The notes under the pieces: model-generated
Seen by the model: the letters and a program-made list of their open reading frames with translations, nothing else
Told to the model about the DNA's origin: nothing
Databases searched by the model: none
Position numbers and translations under genes: made by a program
Assembly: GCA_947385505.1 (NCBI GenBank)
Contig: CANDLP010000001.1
Span: 1 to 26,983, forward strand
Source of the DNA: an uncultured Clostridia bacterium
GTDB lineage: Bacteria > Bacillota > Clostridia > Oscillospirales > Ruminococcaceae
Reading direction: 5' to 3'
DNA length: 26,983 nt
Part shown: in pieces, positions 8,020 through 15,148 of the stretch
How the letters are laid out: each line of letters starts with the position of its first letter
How positions within the stretch are numbered: the first letter of the stretch is position 1

Positions 8020-8254
8020 GCTGTAAAAAAAGAAAAAAGCGGCGAAGCCGCCAATGTTTTTTTCGCTTCCTTTTTGCACTGCAAAAAGGAAGTAGGGTGT
8101 GGGACAAAGTCCCACGAAGTGAGCGATTTATACCGGCAAAGAAGCAGGCGAAGCCGCCGCTTCGGGCGTTGACATCCTTGTCAACGCTTTGGGCAATGTA
8201 AATCCGTCTACCTGCGGAATGGAGTCGGCATAATAAAAAAGTAACTTTTTTACA
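8020..8254. repeat. Repeat element A: palindrome-rich element with short terminal inverted repeats
   Basis: The stretch begins CTGTAAAAAAAG (8020-8031) and ends CTTTTTTACAG (8244-8254), which are inverted repeats of each other. Inside are several hairpins: GCGGCGAAGCCGC (8039-8051), CTTCCTTTTTGC/GCAAAAAGGAAG (8066-8077/8081-8092), GTGGGAC/GTCCCAC (8098-8114) and GCGTTGACA/TGTCAACGC (8166-8187). A 48-nt block (8147-8194) recurs with a single mismatch at 16969-17016, where the same left end CTGTAAAAAAAG is also found. No protein is encoded; the open frame crossing it is low-complexity and not gene-like. It looks like a non-autonomous mobile or REP-like element. Confidence 0.6.
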
Positions 8255-8269
8255 GTACCAAACAGAAAT

Positions 8270-8447
8270 TATAGCAATCAACAAAAAGAATAGCATATAA
8301 TTTGTCAAGCATAAAACTTTTTTGTTTTATTACGCTGCGTATTCGGGGCTTTGCCCCGGACCCCGCTTCCTTTTTGGCGTTCAAAAAGGAAGCGAAAAAG
8401 ACAGGGGCGGCTCCGCGGCTTATTTATTCTTTTCTTGGATTGCTATA
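8270..8447. repeat. Repeat element B: MITE-like element with 23-bp imperfect terminal inverted repeats
   Basis: The left end 8270-8292 and the right end 8425-8447 are inverted repeats matching at 20 of 23 positions (both start TATAGCAATC on their own strand). The interior holds GGGGCTTTGCCCC (8345-8357) and a perfect 12-bp hairpin (GCTTCCTTTTTG 8365-8376, CAAAAAGGAAGC 8382-8393) that resembles one in element A. No gene is present. A lone copy of the right end (TTCGATTGCTATAG) occurs at 4503-4516. Confidence 0.55.
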
Positions 8448-8469
8448 GTATTACGGAAAGGATAGCGTT

Positions 8470-9546
8470 ATGAAATATCTGGCGGAAAAACTGCTTGTTT
8501 TTTTGATATGCGCCCTGTCGCTGTACGGTGCGGAAATAACATATATATTTTTGGCGGGCGGGCTGCTTGCTTTAACCGCCGCCTGTTTTTGTCAGGCCGC
8601 GGAAGATATAAAAGCGCCGAGGTTAGCGGTGGAGCTTTGTTATGGAGCGGCGGCGCTTATCTTTCCGGAAATGTCTTTTTTTGCGGCTGTTCCGCTTTAT
8701 GAAGCGGCAAGGGCAAAGGACGCGGCGGGAATTACGGTGATAATTCTCGGCGCGGTAAGAGGGGTTATATTGTATAGTTCTTTTTGGTTCATTCCTTGCG
8801 CCGCTTGTGTTTTGTCGATGTATATGGCGTTCGGAGCCGCTTTTTCGGAACGCCAGCGGGTAAATCTGATCAAAAGCAGAGACAGCAGCGTTGAGTTAGA
8901 ACGCCTTTTAAAGCGCAGAAACAGTGAGCTGAAAGAAAATATGGAATATGCTATTAAAATAAACACCTTGAATGAGCGCAACCGTATTGCAAGGGAAATA
9001 CACGATAATGTAGGACACATCTTGTCCCGTTCCCTTCTCAGCACGGGTGCGCTGACAGCTATTTGTCCGCAAGAGCAAAAGGAACTGAAAGAAGGGCTTA
9101 AAGCGCTTAAGAACGATCTTGATTCTGCTATGGAAAGCGTGCGCAAAAGCGTTCACGATATAAGGGACGATTCTTTGGATTTGAAGATCACCCTTGACAA
9201 AATAACCGCCGACATTCAAAAAAGATTTAAAACAGAGCTGTTGTACGATATTAACGGCGAAATGCCCGCAAAAATTAAAACGGCGTTTACCGCGATCCTG
9301 AAAGAGGCTGTGTCTAACATTTTAAGACACAGCAACGGAGACAGGGTGCAGATAACCGTAAGGGAGCACCCCGCTTTGTATCAGCTTATTGTTTATGATA
9401 ACGGGACGGGAGGGAAAACATTCGGATCGGGAATGGGACTTGACGATATGCGGCAGAGAGCCGAGGACCTGAACGGAATATTCAGAGTTAATTCGGAAAA
9501 AGGGTTTACTGTCTTTGTTTCAGTGAAAAAAGATATTAACATATAA
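8470..9546 (+). CDS. Sensor histidine kinase, DesK/LiaS (HisKA_3) class, without adjacent response regulator
   Basis: The product is a 358-residue membrane kinase. The first ~125 residues are largely hydrophobic (about five short helices, little extracellular sequence), so it probably senses the membrane rather than a large soluble ligand. A coiled-coil linker (about 135-170) leads to the HisKA_3 dimerisation box NRIAREIHDN with phospho-acceptor His178, then the HATPase_c domain with N-box Glu269/Asn273 (LKEAVSNILRH), DNGTG (310-314) and GSGMGLDDM (319-327). All catalytic parts look intact. GGAAAGG upstream of ATG 8470 is a good ribosome binding site. Kinases of this class normally have a NarL-type response regulator gene immediately downstream; here the next gene is a MATE transporter, so the partner must be elsewhere or lost. 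The divergent ABC exporter is the likely target. Confidence 0.9.
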   Translation: MKYLAEKLLVFLICALSLYGAEITYIFLAGGLLALTAACFCQAAEDIKAPRLAVELCYGAAALIFPEMSFFAAVPLYEAARAKDAAGITVIILGAVRGVILYSSFWFIPCAACVLSMYMAFGAAFSERQRVNLIKSRDSSVELERLLKRRNSELKENMEYAIKINTLNERNRIAREIHDNVGHILSRSLLSTGALTAICPQEQKELKEGLKALKNDLDSAMESVRKSVHDIRDDSLDLKITLDKITADIQKRFKTELLYDINGEMPAKIKTAFTAILKEAVSNILRHSNGDRVQITVREHPALYQLIVYDNGTGGKTFGSGMGLDDMRQRAEDLNGIFRVNSEKGFTVFVSVKKDINI

Positions 9547-9570
9547 CAAAAAACAATTTTCACCTTTTTG

Positions 9571-9599
9571 TTGACATTTAAGTCCCTTTCTGTTAAAAT
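9571..9599 (+). promoter_or_regulatory. Sigma-A promoter of the MATE-carboxylesterase unit
   Basis: TTGACA (9571-9576) and TAAAAT (9594-9599) are 17 nt apart. The predicted start, near 9606, coincides with the left end of an inserted repeat element, so that element would form the whole 5' untranslated region. Confidence 0.7.
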
Positions 9600-9607
9600 A
9601 ATAATTT

Positions 9608-9797
9608 ATACTAATAACCATTTGAATTGTAGATTTTATCAGCAATTCAAATATTTTGGCGAAGCCGAAATACCGCCGCAGGCGGTGGTTATTTAAGTTC
9701 AATACAATAACTGAGGAAGCCTTGCTCCTTCATCGCACCGTTTTTGCGGCACGGCATTTAAAAATAGTTTATATATTTTTTAAATGGTTATTAGTAT
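9608..9797. repeat. Repeat element C: MITE-like element with perfect 16-bp terminal inverted repeats
   Basis: ATACTAATAACCATTT (9608-9623) is the exact inverted repeat of AAATGGTTATTAGTAT (9782-9797). The outermost TA of each arm could be a TA target duplication, as made by IS630/mariner-type transposases. The 190-bp interior encodes nothing and holds further hairpins (TTTGAATTG/CAATTCAAA 9621-9651, GGCGAAGCC 9658-9666, CCGCC/GGCGG near 9673-9685). It lies between the promoter and start codon of the MATE gene. A collapsed relative is at 20564-20593. Confidence 0.65.
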
Positions 9798-9826
9798 TAT
9801 AATATATCGGAAAGTGGAAGAACAGC

Positions 9827-11203
9827 ATGAAAATATTAAATAAACCTATTTACAGATCCGCTCTCAGGTTAGCGGTGCCTATGATGATACAAAACGGCAT
9901 TACAAACGCGGTAGGCCTTGTGGATAACGTTATGGTCGGGAGCATTGGAAGCGAAGCTATCACGTCGGTATCCATTGTAACTCAGCTTATTTTTGTCTTT
10001 AATCTTGCGATATTCGGCGGACTTTCGGGTCCCGGCATTTACGGGGCGCAGTATTTCGGCCAAAACAATATGGACGGCTTCAGAAACACCGTAAGGATAA
10101 AGCACTGGATAGGGTTTATCTGCCTCATCGGCGGGCTTCTGGTCTTTAATTTCGCCGACGAGCCGCTGATATCACTTTATCTGAGGGGAGAAAGCGCCGA
10201 TGTCGACCCTGTTCTTACAATGAATCTCGCAAAAGAATATCTGTCGGTAATGATGTGGGGACTGCCGTTTTTTGTGATAACGCAGATTTACGCGGGAAGC
10301 CTGAGAGAAACGGGTGACAGTATAAAGCCGATGATAGCGGGAGTTTCCTCGGTGGTGATAGACATAGTTTTCAACTATCTTTTGATTTACGGAAACTTCG
10401 GTATGCCGAAGCTGGGGGTAAAGGGCGCCGCGATAGCCACCGTTATGGCGAGAATAGTAGAAATGTCGGTGACGGTTATATGGACTTTTGCTTCACGCAG
10501 AAAGCATATATTTATAAAAGGGCTGTATAAAACGATGTTAGTGCCTTTTGCCGACATGAAGCGCATAGTTAAAAAAAGCCTGCCCATATTTTTTAATGAA
10601 TTTTTATGGGCGGGAGCAATTGCGGCGCTTACCCAGTGCTATTCCATAAGGAGTCTGGACATAGTGGCGGGTCTTAACATATCCAACGCGCTGTGCAACC
10701 TGCTTAACGTGGTTTTTGTGGCGTTAGGCAACGCGGTTGGAATACTTATCGGTCAGACATTGGGAGCTTCGCTGTACGAAAAGGCAAAAAAAGAGGCGTT
10801 CAGTCTTATGTGGTTCACAGGCTTTGTTTGTCTTATTCTGACGGTGATTTTAGTGGCGTTTTCCGGCATTTTTCCGAGTTTTTACAATACCACCGACGAA
10901 ATAAAGGGGTATGCTACAAGCTTTATAATAATAACCGCTTTGTTTTTTCCCGTTCAGGGATTTCTTAACTCGCTCTATTTTACTTTGCGTTCCGGAGGGA
11001 AAACATTTGTCACATTTATGTTTGACAGCGTTTTTTCGTGGCTGATACCGGTTCCCTGCGCTTTTATTTTGTGCAATTTTACGCAGCTGCCGGTATTTGC
11101 GGTATTTGCGGCGGTTCAGGCGGCGGATCTGATAAAGGTGGCGGTGGGATATATTTTAATAAGAAAGGGAGTGTGGATCAGCAATCTGGTAAGCGAACAA
11201 TAA
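9827..11203 (+). CDS. MATE family efflux transporter
   Basis: The product is a 458-residue, twelve-helix membrane protein of the multidrug and toxic compound extrusion family, which exports cationic or hydrophobic compounds using a sodium or proton gradient. The N-terminal half contains the family pattern PMMIQNGITNAVGLVDNVMVG and GISGPGIY-like GLSGPGIYGAQYFG; the second half repeats the fold (GNAVGILIGQTLGA). Length is normal. GTGGAAG at 9814-9820 is a suitable ribosome binding site. Its promoter lies upstream of repeat element C, and its stop codon is 1 nt before the first possible start of the carboxylesterase, so the two are probably co-translated. Substrate unknown. Confidence 0.92.
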   Translation: MKILNKPIYRSALRLAVPMMIQNGITNAVGLVDNVMVGSIGSEAITSVSIVTQLIFVFNLAIFGGLSGPGIYGAQYFGQNNMDGFRNTVRIKHWIGFICLIGGLLVFNFADEPLISLYLRGESADVDPVLTMNLAKEYLSVMMWGLPFFVITQIYAGSLRETGDSIKPMIAGVSSVVIDIVFNYLLIYGNFGMPKLGVKGAAIATVMARIVEMSVTVIWTFASRRKHIFIKGLYKTMLVPFADMKRIVKKSLPIFFNEFLWAGAIAALTQCYSIRSLDIVAGLNISNALCNLLNVVFVALGNAVGILIGQTLGASLYEKAKKEAFSLMWFTGFVCLILTVILVAFSGIFPSFYNTTDEIKGYATSFIIITALFFPVQGFLNSLYFTLRSGGKTFVTFMFDSVFSWLIPVPCAFILCNFTQLPVFAVFAAVQAADLIKVAVGYILIRKGVWISNLVSEQ

Positions 11204-11204
11204 T

Positions 11205-12839
11205 ATGAATGTGTTGGGAAGCACAAGCGTTATGATTGGAAAGGAAATGAACAAAATGAATACGCGTGAAAATAAGACGGCAATATTCAGTTATGACGAC
11301 GTACCCGTTCTGGAAACAACGGGCGGAAAACTGAAAGGATATTTTTATAACGGGGAGTACATTTTTAAAGGAGTTCCATATGCATACGCGAACAGATTTT
11401 GCATGCCCGAAGAAATCACGTGGGAAGGAGTGAGAGAGGCGGCTTCATACGGCTTTGTCTGTCCGCTTATGATGAAGGATACGCCAAACGCGGAGCTGAT
11501 GGTTCCTCATCGCTATTGGCCCCAGGACGAACATTGCCAGAATCTGAACATATGGACAAAGACTTTGGATAAGGGGCAAAAACTTCCCGTTATCGTATGG
11601 CTTCACGGCGGCGGTTACTTTGCGGGCTCTTCTATTGAGCAAACCGCCTACGACGGCTTCAATATGTGTATGAACGGAGACGTGGTTGTCGTCTCGATTA
11701 ACCACAGGCTGAACGTGCTCGGTTATCTTGACCTTTCCCCGTTCGGAGAAAAGTATGCTAATTCGGGAAATGCCGGCCACGCGGATATAGTGGCGGCTTT
11801 GAAATGGGTGCGCAATAATATTTCCCTGTTTGGCGGCGATCCTGATAACGTAACAATTTTCGGACAGTCGGGCGGCGGCATGAAGGTTGCCGATTTAATG
11901 CAGATTGCCGATGCGGACGGATTGTTCCACAAGGGCTTGATTATGAGCGGTGTAAGCAATGCGTCGCTCATGCCTTCCTGTACGGGAGACGGGCGCATGA
12001 TTGTTGAAGCGCTTCTGAAGGAACTCGGATTTTCTGAGGATGAAGCGGAAAAGCTTGAAACGGTTTCTTACGATGATCTTGTCAGAGCCTATACAAAAGT
12101 AAGTCCGGCGATCGCGATGCAGGGCGGTTATATAGGAGGCGGCCCGCTTGTAAACGACTATTATAAGGGCAATCCGCTTGATTACGGTTTCAGAGAGCAC
12201 GCTTTGGAAATTCCGCTTATGGTAGGCAGCGTTTTCGGCGAATTTACTTTTATGCCTGCGCAATATGATAAAACTCAATTGTCCGAGGAACAGATGAAAG
12301 AAATCGTAAGCGTTGTATACAAAGAGCACACAGACGAAATTACGGAATTGTTCAAAAAGACTTATCCCGGAAAGAAGCTGACGGACTTGCTTGTCGTTGA
12401 CCGCGTTATGCGTCAGCCGTCAAAACAAATCGCAAAATTGCACGCCGAAGGGAAAAAGGCGGGAACATATCTGTATGATTTTACACTGGAATTCCCGATA
12501 CATCACAATATGATCGCATGGCACTGTTCTGATATTCCCTTTTTCTTCCATAATACGGAACTGGTGGAAGTATGTCAGATTCCCGAAGTAAGAGAACGGT
12601 TGGAGGATCAGATTTTCGGTTCGTTTATTTCGTTCGCAAAGACGGGTGCGCCGAAGTGCGGCAGCCTTCCCGAATGGGAACCTGTAACGCCTGAGAAAGA
12701 GCCGACCATGATATTTGACAGAGAATGCTGTATCCGCTATAATTTTGATGATGAATTGTATGAGAAAATAGACAGCATTCTTCCCCCGTTTAATTTTATG
12801 AAAACGATGTCGAGTGAGGAAAATAAGATACAGCACTAA
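11205..12839 (+). CDS. Type B carboxylesterase/lipase (alpha/beta hydrolase)
   Basis: The product has up to 544 residues. Carboxylesterases of this class hydrolyse carboxylic esters of varied substrates. Features from the first ATG: oxyanion-hole HGGG (134-137), nucleophile Ser222 in GQSGGG (family form GESAGG), likely acid Glu346 in GSVFGEF, and catalytic His440 in AWHCSDIPFFF (family form HGSD.PFVF). No signal peptide is visible, so it is probably cytoplasmic. The ATG at 11205 begins 1 nt after the MATE stop but has no ribosome binding site; in-frame ATGs at 11232 and 11256 follow GGGAAG and GGAAAGG at about 10-11 nt, and 11256 (MNTREN) is a good alternative. The second residue of the nucleophile elbow is Gln instead of Glu, which is tolerated in the family. 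Physiological substrate unknown. Confidence 0.9.
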   Translation: MNVLGSTSVMIGKEMNKMNTRENKTAIFSYDDVPVLETTGGKLKGYFYNGEYIFKGVPYAYANRFCMPEEITWEGVREAASYGFVCPLMMKDTPNAELMVPHRYWPQDEHCQNLNIWTKTLDKGQKLPVIVWLHGGGYFAGSSIEQTAYDGFNMCMNGDVVVVSINHRLNVLGYLDLSPFGEKYANSGNAGHADIVAALKWVRNNISLFGGDPDNVTIFGQSGGGMKVADLMQIADADGLFHKGLIMSGVSNASLMPSCTGDGRMIVEALLKELGFSEDEAEKLETVSYDDLVRAYTKVSPAIAMQGGYIGGGPLVNDYYKGNPLDYGFREHALEIPLMVGSVFGEFTFMPAQYDKTQLSEEQMKEIVSVVYKEHTDEITELFKKTYPGKKLTDLLVVDRVMRQPSKQIAKLHAEGKKAGTYLYDFTLEFPIHHNMIAWHCSDIPFFFHNTELVEVCQIPEVRERLEDQIFGSFISFAKTGAPKCGSLPEWEPVTPEKEPTMIFDRECCIRYNFDDELYEKIDSILPPFNFMKTMSSEENKIQH

Positions 12840-12861
12840 TACTATTTTACACAATTGTACG

Positions 12862-12917
12862 GATTCCGCTTTAAAAGATAGTCTGTTTTTTAGAGCGGAA
12901 TCAGTATATTTTTTAAA
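12862..12917 (+). terminator. Terminator after the carboxylesterase
   Basis: GATTCCGCT (12862-12870) pairs with AGCGGAATC (12894-12902), with a further A/T-rich stem inside, followed by a T-rich tract around 12908-12914. Confidence 0.6.
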
Positions 12918-12923
12918 AAAAGG

Positions 12924-12952
12924 TAGACATTACGCCGGCATTATGGTATAAT
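12924..12952 (+). promoter_or_regulatory. Promoter of the yqhQ-prmC transcript
   Basis: TAGACA (12924-12929) and TATAAT (12947-12952) are 17 nt apart with TG one base before the -10. The start near 12959 leaves an unusually long leader of about 230 nt before the coding region. Confidence 0.8.
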
Positions 12953-12975
12953 TTATTTATAAGCGCTGTATTTTA

Positions 12976-13087
12976 ATGCGGCTTGTTTCATAGCGGAAAG
13001 CAAATTGCACAGCCGCATATTTTACTAACACTATTTGAAAATCATATCATAGACAAATGAGCATATGAATGATTTTCAAATAGTGTT
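12976..13087 (+). promoter_or_regulatory. Structured 5' leader: 8-bp stem followed by a perfect 19-bp inverted repeat
   Basis: ATGCGGCT (12976-12983) pairs with AGCCGCAT (13011-13018), enclosing 27 nt. Nine nucleotides later AACACTATTTGAAAATCAT (13027-13045) is perfectly repeated in inverse at 13069-13087 around a 23-nt loop. No T-run follows the second hairpin, so it is not a normal intrinsic terminator. It matches no riboswitch class that I recognise. It could be a regulatory leader, an RNase processing site or an inserted palindromic repeat. Confidence 0.5.
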
Positions 13088-13191
13088 TTGGGTGCGCTAT
13101 TAACAGCGGAAAACGGTAAATTAAAACGGGTTTTTAAACAAAAAATTTAAAATATAAACCATCAATCTTTCAGGAAGGAATGGTCATAAAA

Positions 13192-14193
13192 ATGTCCAAA
13201 AAGGAAAAGCCGGCTCTTCGCACCAGCATAGGGGGACAAGCGCTGATAGAAGGCATAATGATGAAAGGGACAAAAAAGGCCGCAATGGCGGTGAGAAAGA
13301 AAAACGGGGAAATTGAAACGGAATGCAGCGATCTTCCCGAAAAGAAATGGTATCAGAAGGTTCTTTTCCTGAGAGGAATATTTAACTTTGTTTCCCAGCT
13401 TAAAGACGGCATGCGCTATATGAATAAATCCATGGAAATGTCGGGTTATCTTGACGAAGAGGATGAAGAACCGTCAAAGCTTGAGAAATGGCTGGAAAAA
13501 ACCTTCGGGAAAAGCATAATGACCGCCGTTTCCGTTATAGGAGCCGTTTTCGGGGTAGGTATAGCGGTGCTTTTGTTTATATTTCTCCCCACATGGCTTT
13601 TCACGTGGGTTCAGACGCTTTTGGGAGATAAAGATATATCCCCTTTCCGCTCGCTTTTTGAGGGCATAATCAAGATATTGATCTATATTCTTTACCTTTG
13701 GCTAACATCGCTGATTAAGGATATACGCCGCACATATGAATATCACGGCGCGGAACATAAAACAATAGCAACCTATGAAGCGGGTGAAGAGCTGACGGTT
13801 GAGAACGTGAAAAAACATATACGCTTTCACCCCCGCTGCGGCACCAGCTTTATATTTCTGGTACTGGCGGTAAGTATTTTGGTGACAACTTTGGTTCCCA
13901 TAAACAGCGAACAGTTTGTTATATGGTTCGGCGTGGGAAAATTTGCCGCCGATCTGATGAGAGCGGTGTGCAAGATACTGCTGCTGCCGCTGATAGTGGG
14001 AATAAGCTATGAGGTGATAAAGCTTGCGGGAAGATATGATAATATAGCCACACGGATAATCTCCGCGCCGGGGCTTGCGCTGCAAAGACTTACCACAAGA
14101 GAGCCGGACGAAGGTCAGATAGAGTGCGCTATTGCCGCCATAACTCCCGTACTGCCCGAAAAAGGCAAGGAGGGTCGGGAAGATAAATGGTAA
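13192..14193 (+). CDS. yqhQ: DUF1385 membrane protein, YqhQ-like
   Basis: The product is a 333-residue membrane protein of the DUF1385 family, function unproven. The family hallmark GGQALIEGIMMKG stands near the N-terminus, HGAEHKTIATYEAGEELT and HPRCGTSFIFLV in the middle, and PGLALQRLTTREP near the end. Three or four helices are visible (about 110-135, 155-175, 215-235, 255-280). The start is uncertain: ATG 13180 lies only 1 nt after the AGGAAGG site (13172-13178), ATG 13192 lies 13 nt after it, and an in-frame ATA at 13186 would be at 7 nt. ATG 13192 is taken as the likeliest conventional start. The stop overlaps the prmC start, so the two are coupled; DUF1385 next to prmC is a common arrangement in Clostridia. 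Confidence 0.9.
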   Translation: MSKKEKPALRTSIGGQALIEGIMMKGTKKAAMAVRKKNGEIETECSDLPEKKWYQKVLFLRGIFNFVSQLKDGMRYMNKSMEMSGYLDEEDEEPSKLEKWLEKTFGKSIMTAVSVIGAVFGVGIAVLLFIFLPTWLFTWVQTLLGDKDISPFRSLFEGIIKILIYILYLWLTSLIKDIRRTYEYHGAEHKTIATYEAGEELTVENVKKHIRFHPRCGTSFIFLVLAVSILVTTLVPINSEQFVIWFGVGKFAADLMRAVCKILLLPLIVGISYEVIKLAGRYDNIATRIISAPGLALQRLTTREPDEGQIECAIAAITPVLPEKGKEGREDKW

Positions 14194-15068
14194 GCTTAAT
14201 GCTTAAAAAAAAGGTTCGCACTATTTTAGAACAAAGCGGCGATCCATGCGCCGCCTTTGAAACCGATCAGATAATGAAGTGGGCTCTTGAACTTGATCGG
14301 CTTACCCTTGCGCCCGACGGCGAGGTGGAAGCGCAGAAGGCGGAAAAGGCTGTAAATGCGGCAAAGCGCAGGGTAAAAGGCGAGCCGCTTCAATATATAT
14401 TGGGCGAATGGGATTTTTACGGCTTCACGTTTAAGGTCGGGGAAGGCGTACTTATACCCAGACCCGAAACCGAGCTTTTGGCGGAAAAAGCAATTACGGA
14501 GCTGAAAAAAATGACGGAAAACGGCTCCCGCCGCCAAGGAACGGTGATCGACCTGTGTTCGGGAAGCGGCTGTATACCCATAGCCGTTGCCAAAAAGTCG
14601 GGCGCCCTTTGCAGCGGGATTGAAATAAGCGAAAAAGCTCTGGAATATTTTAACGAGAACATTGTCCTTAATGAAGCGGCGGATAATGTCACCGCTTTGA
14701 AAGGAGACGTTCTTGAACCCGATAAAGAGCTTCTGGATAAGCTTCCCGAAAAGTGCGACATAATAACCGCCAATCCGCCCTATCTGACCGCCTTCGAGAT
14801 GGGGACGCTTCAAAAGGAAGTGCGGCACGAGCCGGAAATAGCTTTATTCGGAGGGTTCGACGGATTGGACTTTTACCGCGTAATCTTCGGCTTGTGGAAG
14901 GAGCGGCTTACCGAAAACGGAGAGTTCATAGTGGAAACAGGGGACGCTCAGGCGGAAGCGGTAAAATGCCTTATGGAAAAGGAAGGATTTTGCTGCGGGA
15001 TAATAAAGGATTATAATAAGCTGGGAAGGGTAGTTTTCGGAAAGCTTTCCCCCGCAGAGGTGCAATAA
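14187..15068 (+). CDS. prmC: Peptide chain release factor N5-glutamine methyltransferase PrmC
   Basis: The product is a 293-residue SAM-dependent methyltransferase that methylates the glutamine of the GGQ motif in release factors RF1 and RF2, tuning translation termination. The N-terminal helical release-factor-binding domain (to about residue 85, with the family signature LQYILGEWDFYG) precedes the Rossmann domain: SAM loop DLCSGSGCI (122-130) and catalytic NPPY (196-199), which contacts the substrate glutamine. Length is normal. The ATG overlaps the DUF1385 stop by 7 nt. The frequent neighbours prfA and rpmE are absent here. Confidence 0.95.
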   Translation: MVSLMLKKKVRTILEQSGDPCAAFETDQIMKWALELDRLTLAPDGEVEAQKAEKAVNAAKRRVKGEPLQYILGEWDFYGFTFKVGEGVLIPRPETELLAEKAITELKKMTENGSRRQGTVIDLCSGSGCIPIAVAKKSGALCSGIEISEKALEYFNENIVLNEAADNVTALKGDVLEPDKELLDKLPEKCDIITANPPYLTAFEMGTLQKEVRHEPEIALFGGFDGLDFYRVIFGLWKERLTENGEFIVETGDAQAEAVKCLMEKEGFCCGIIKDYNKLGRVVFGKLSPAEVQ

Positions 15069-15148
15069 ATAAACTTTTCGCGGTTAACGGTAATCGCTGT
15101 GTATTCTCACAATAATAAAAATATTTATAAAACGAAAGGAACGTTTCA

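Noticed and set aside
7974..8201. Open frame of 75 codons in the gap before the histidine kinase
   Set aside because: Low-complexity Lys/Arg/Phe-rich translation that lies across the hairpins of repeat element A, with no ribosome binding site.
7816..8469. Repeats near the exporter as a CRISPR array
   Set aside because: The repeated units are palindromes of different sequence with no regular spacing or spacers.
8697..9219. Long reverse-strand frames opposite the histidine kinase
   Set aside because: Antisense shadows of an intact kinase gene; no recognisable domain.
15069..15148. Possible SOS box in front of recA
   Set aside because: No GAAC-N4-GTTC or close variant is present; the GAAAGGAACGTTTC string spans the ribosome binding site and does not fit the box.
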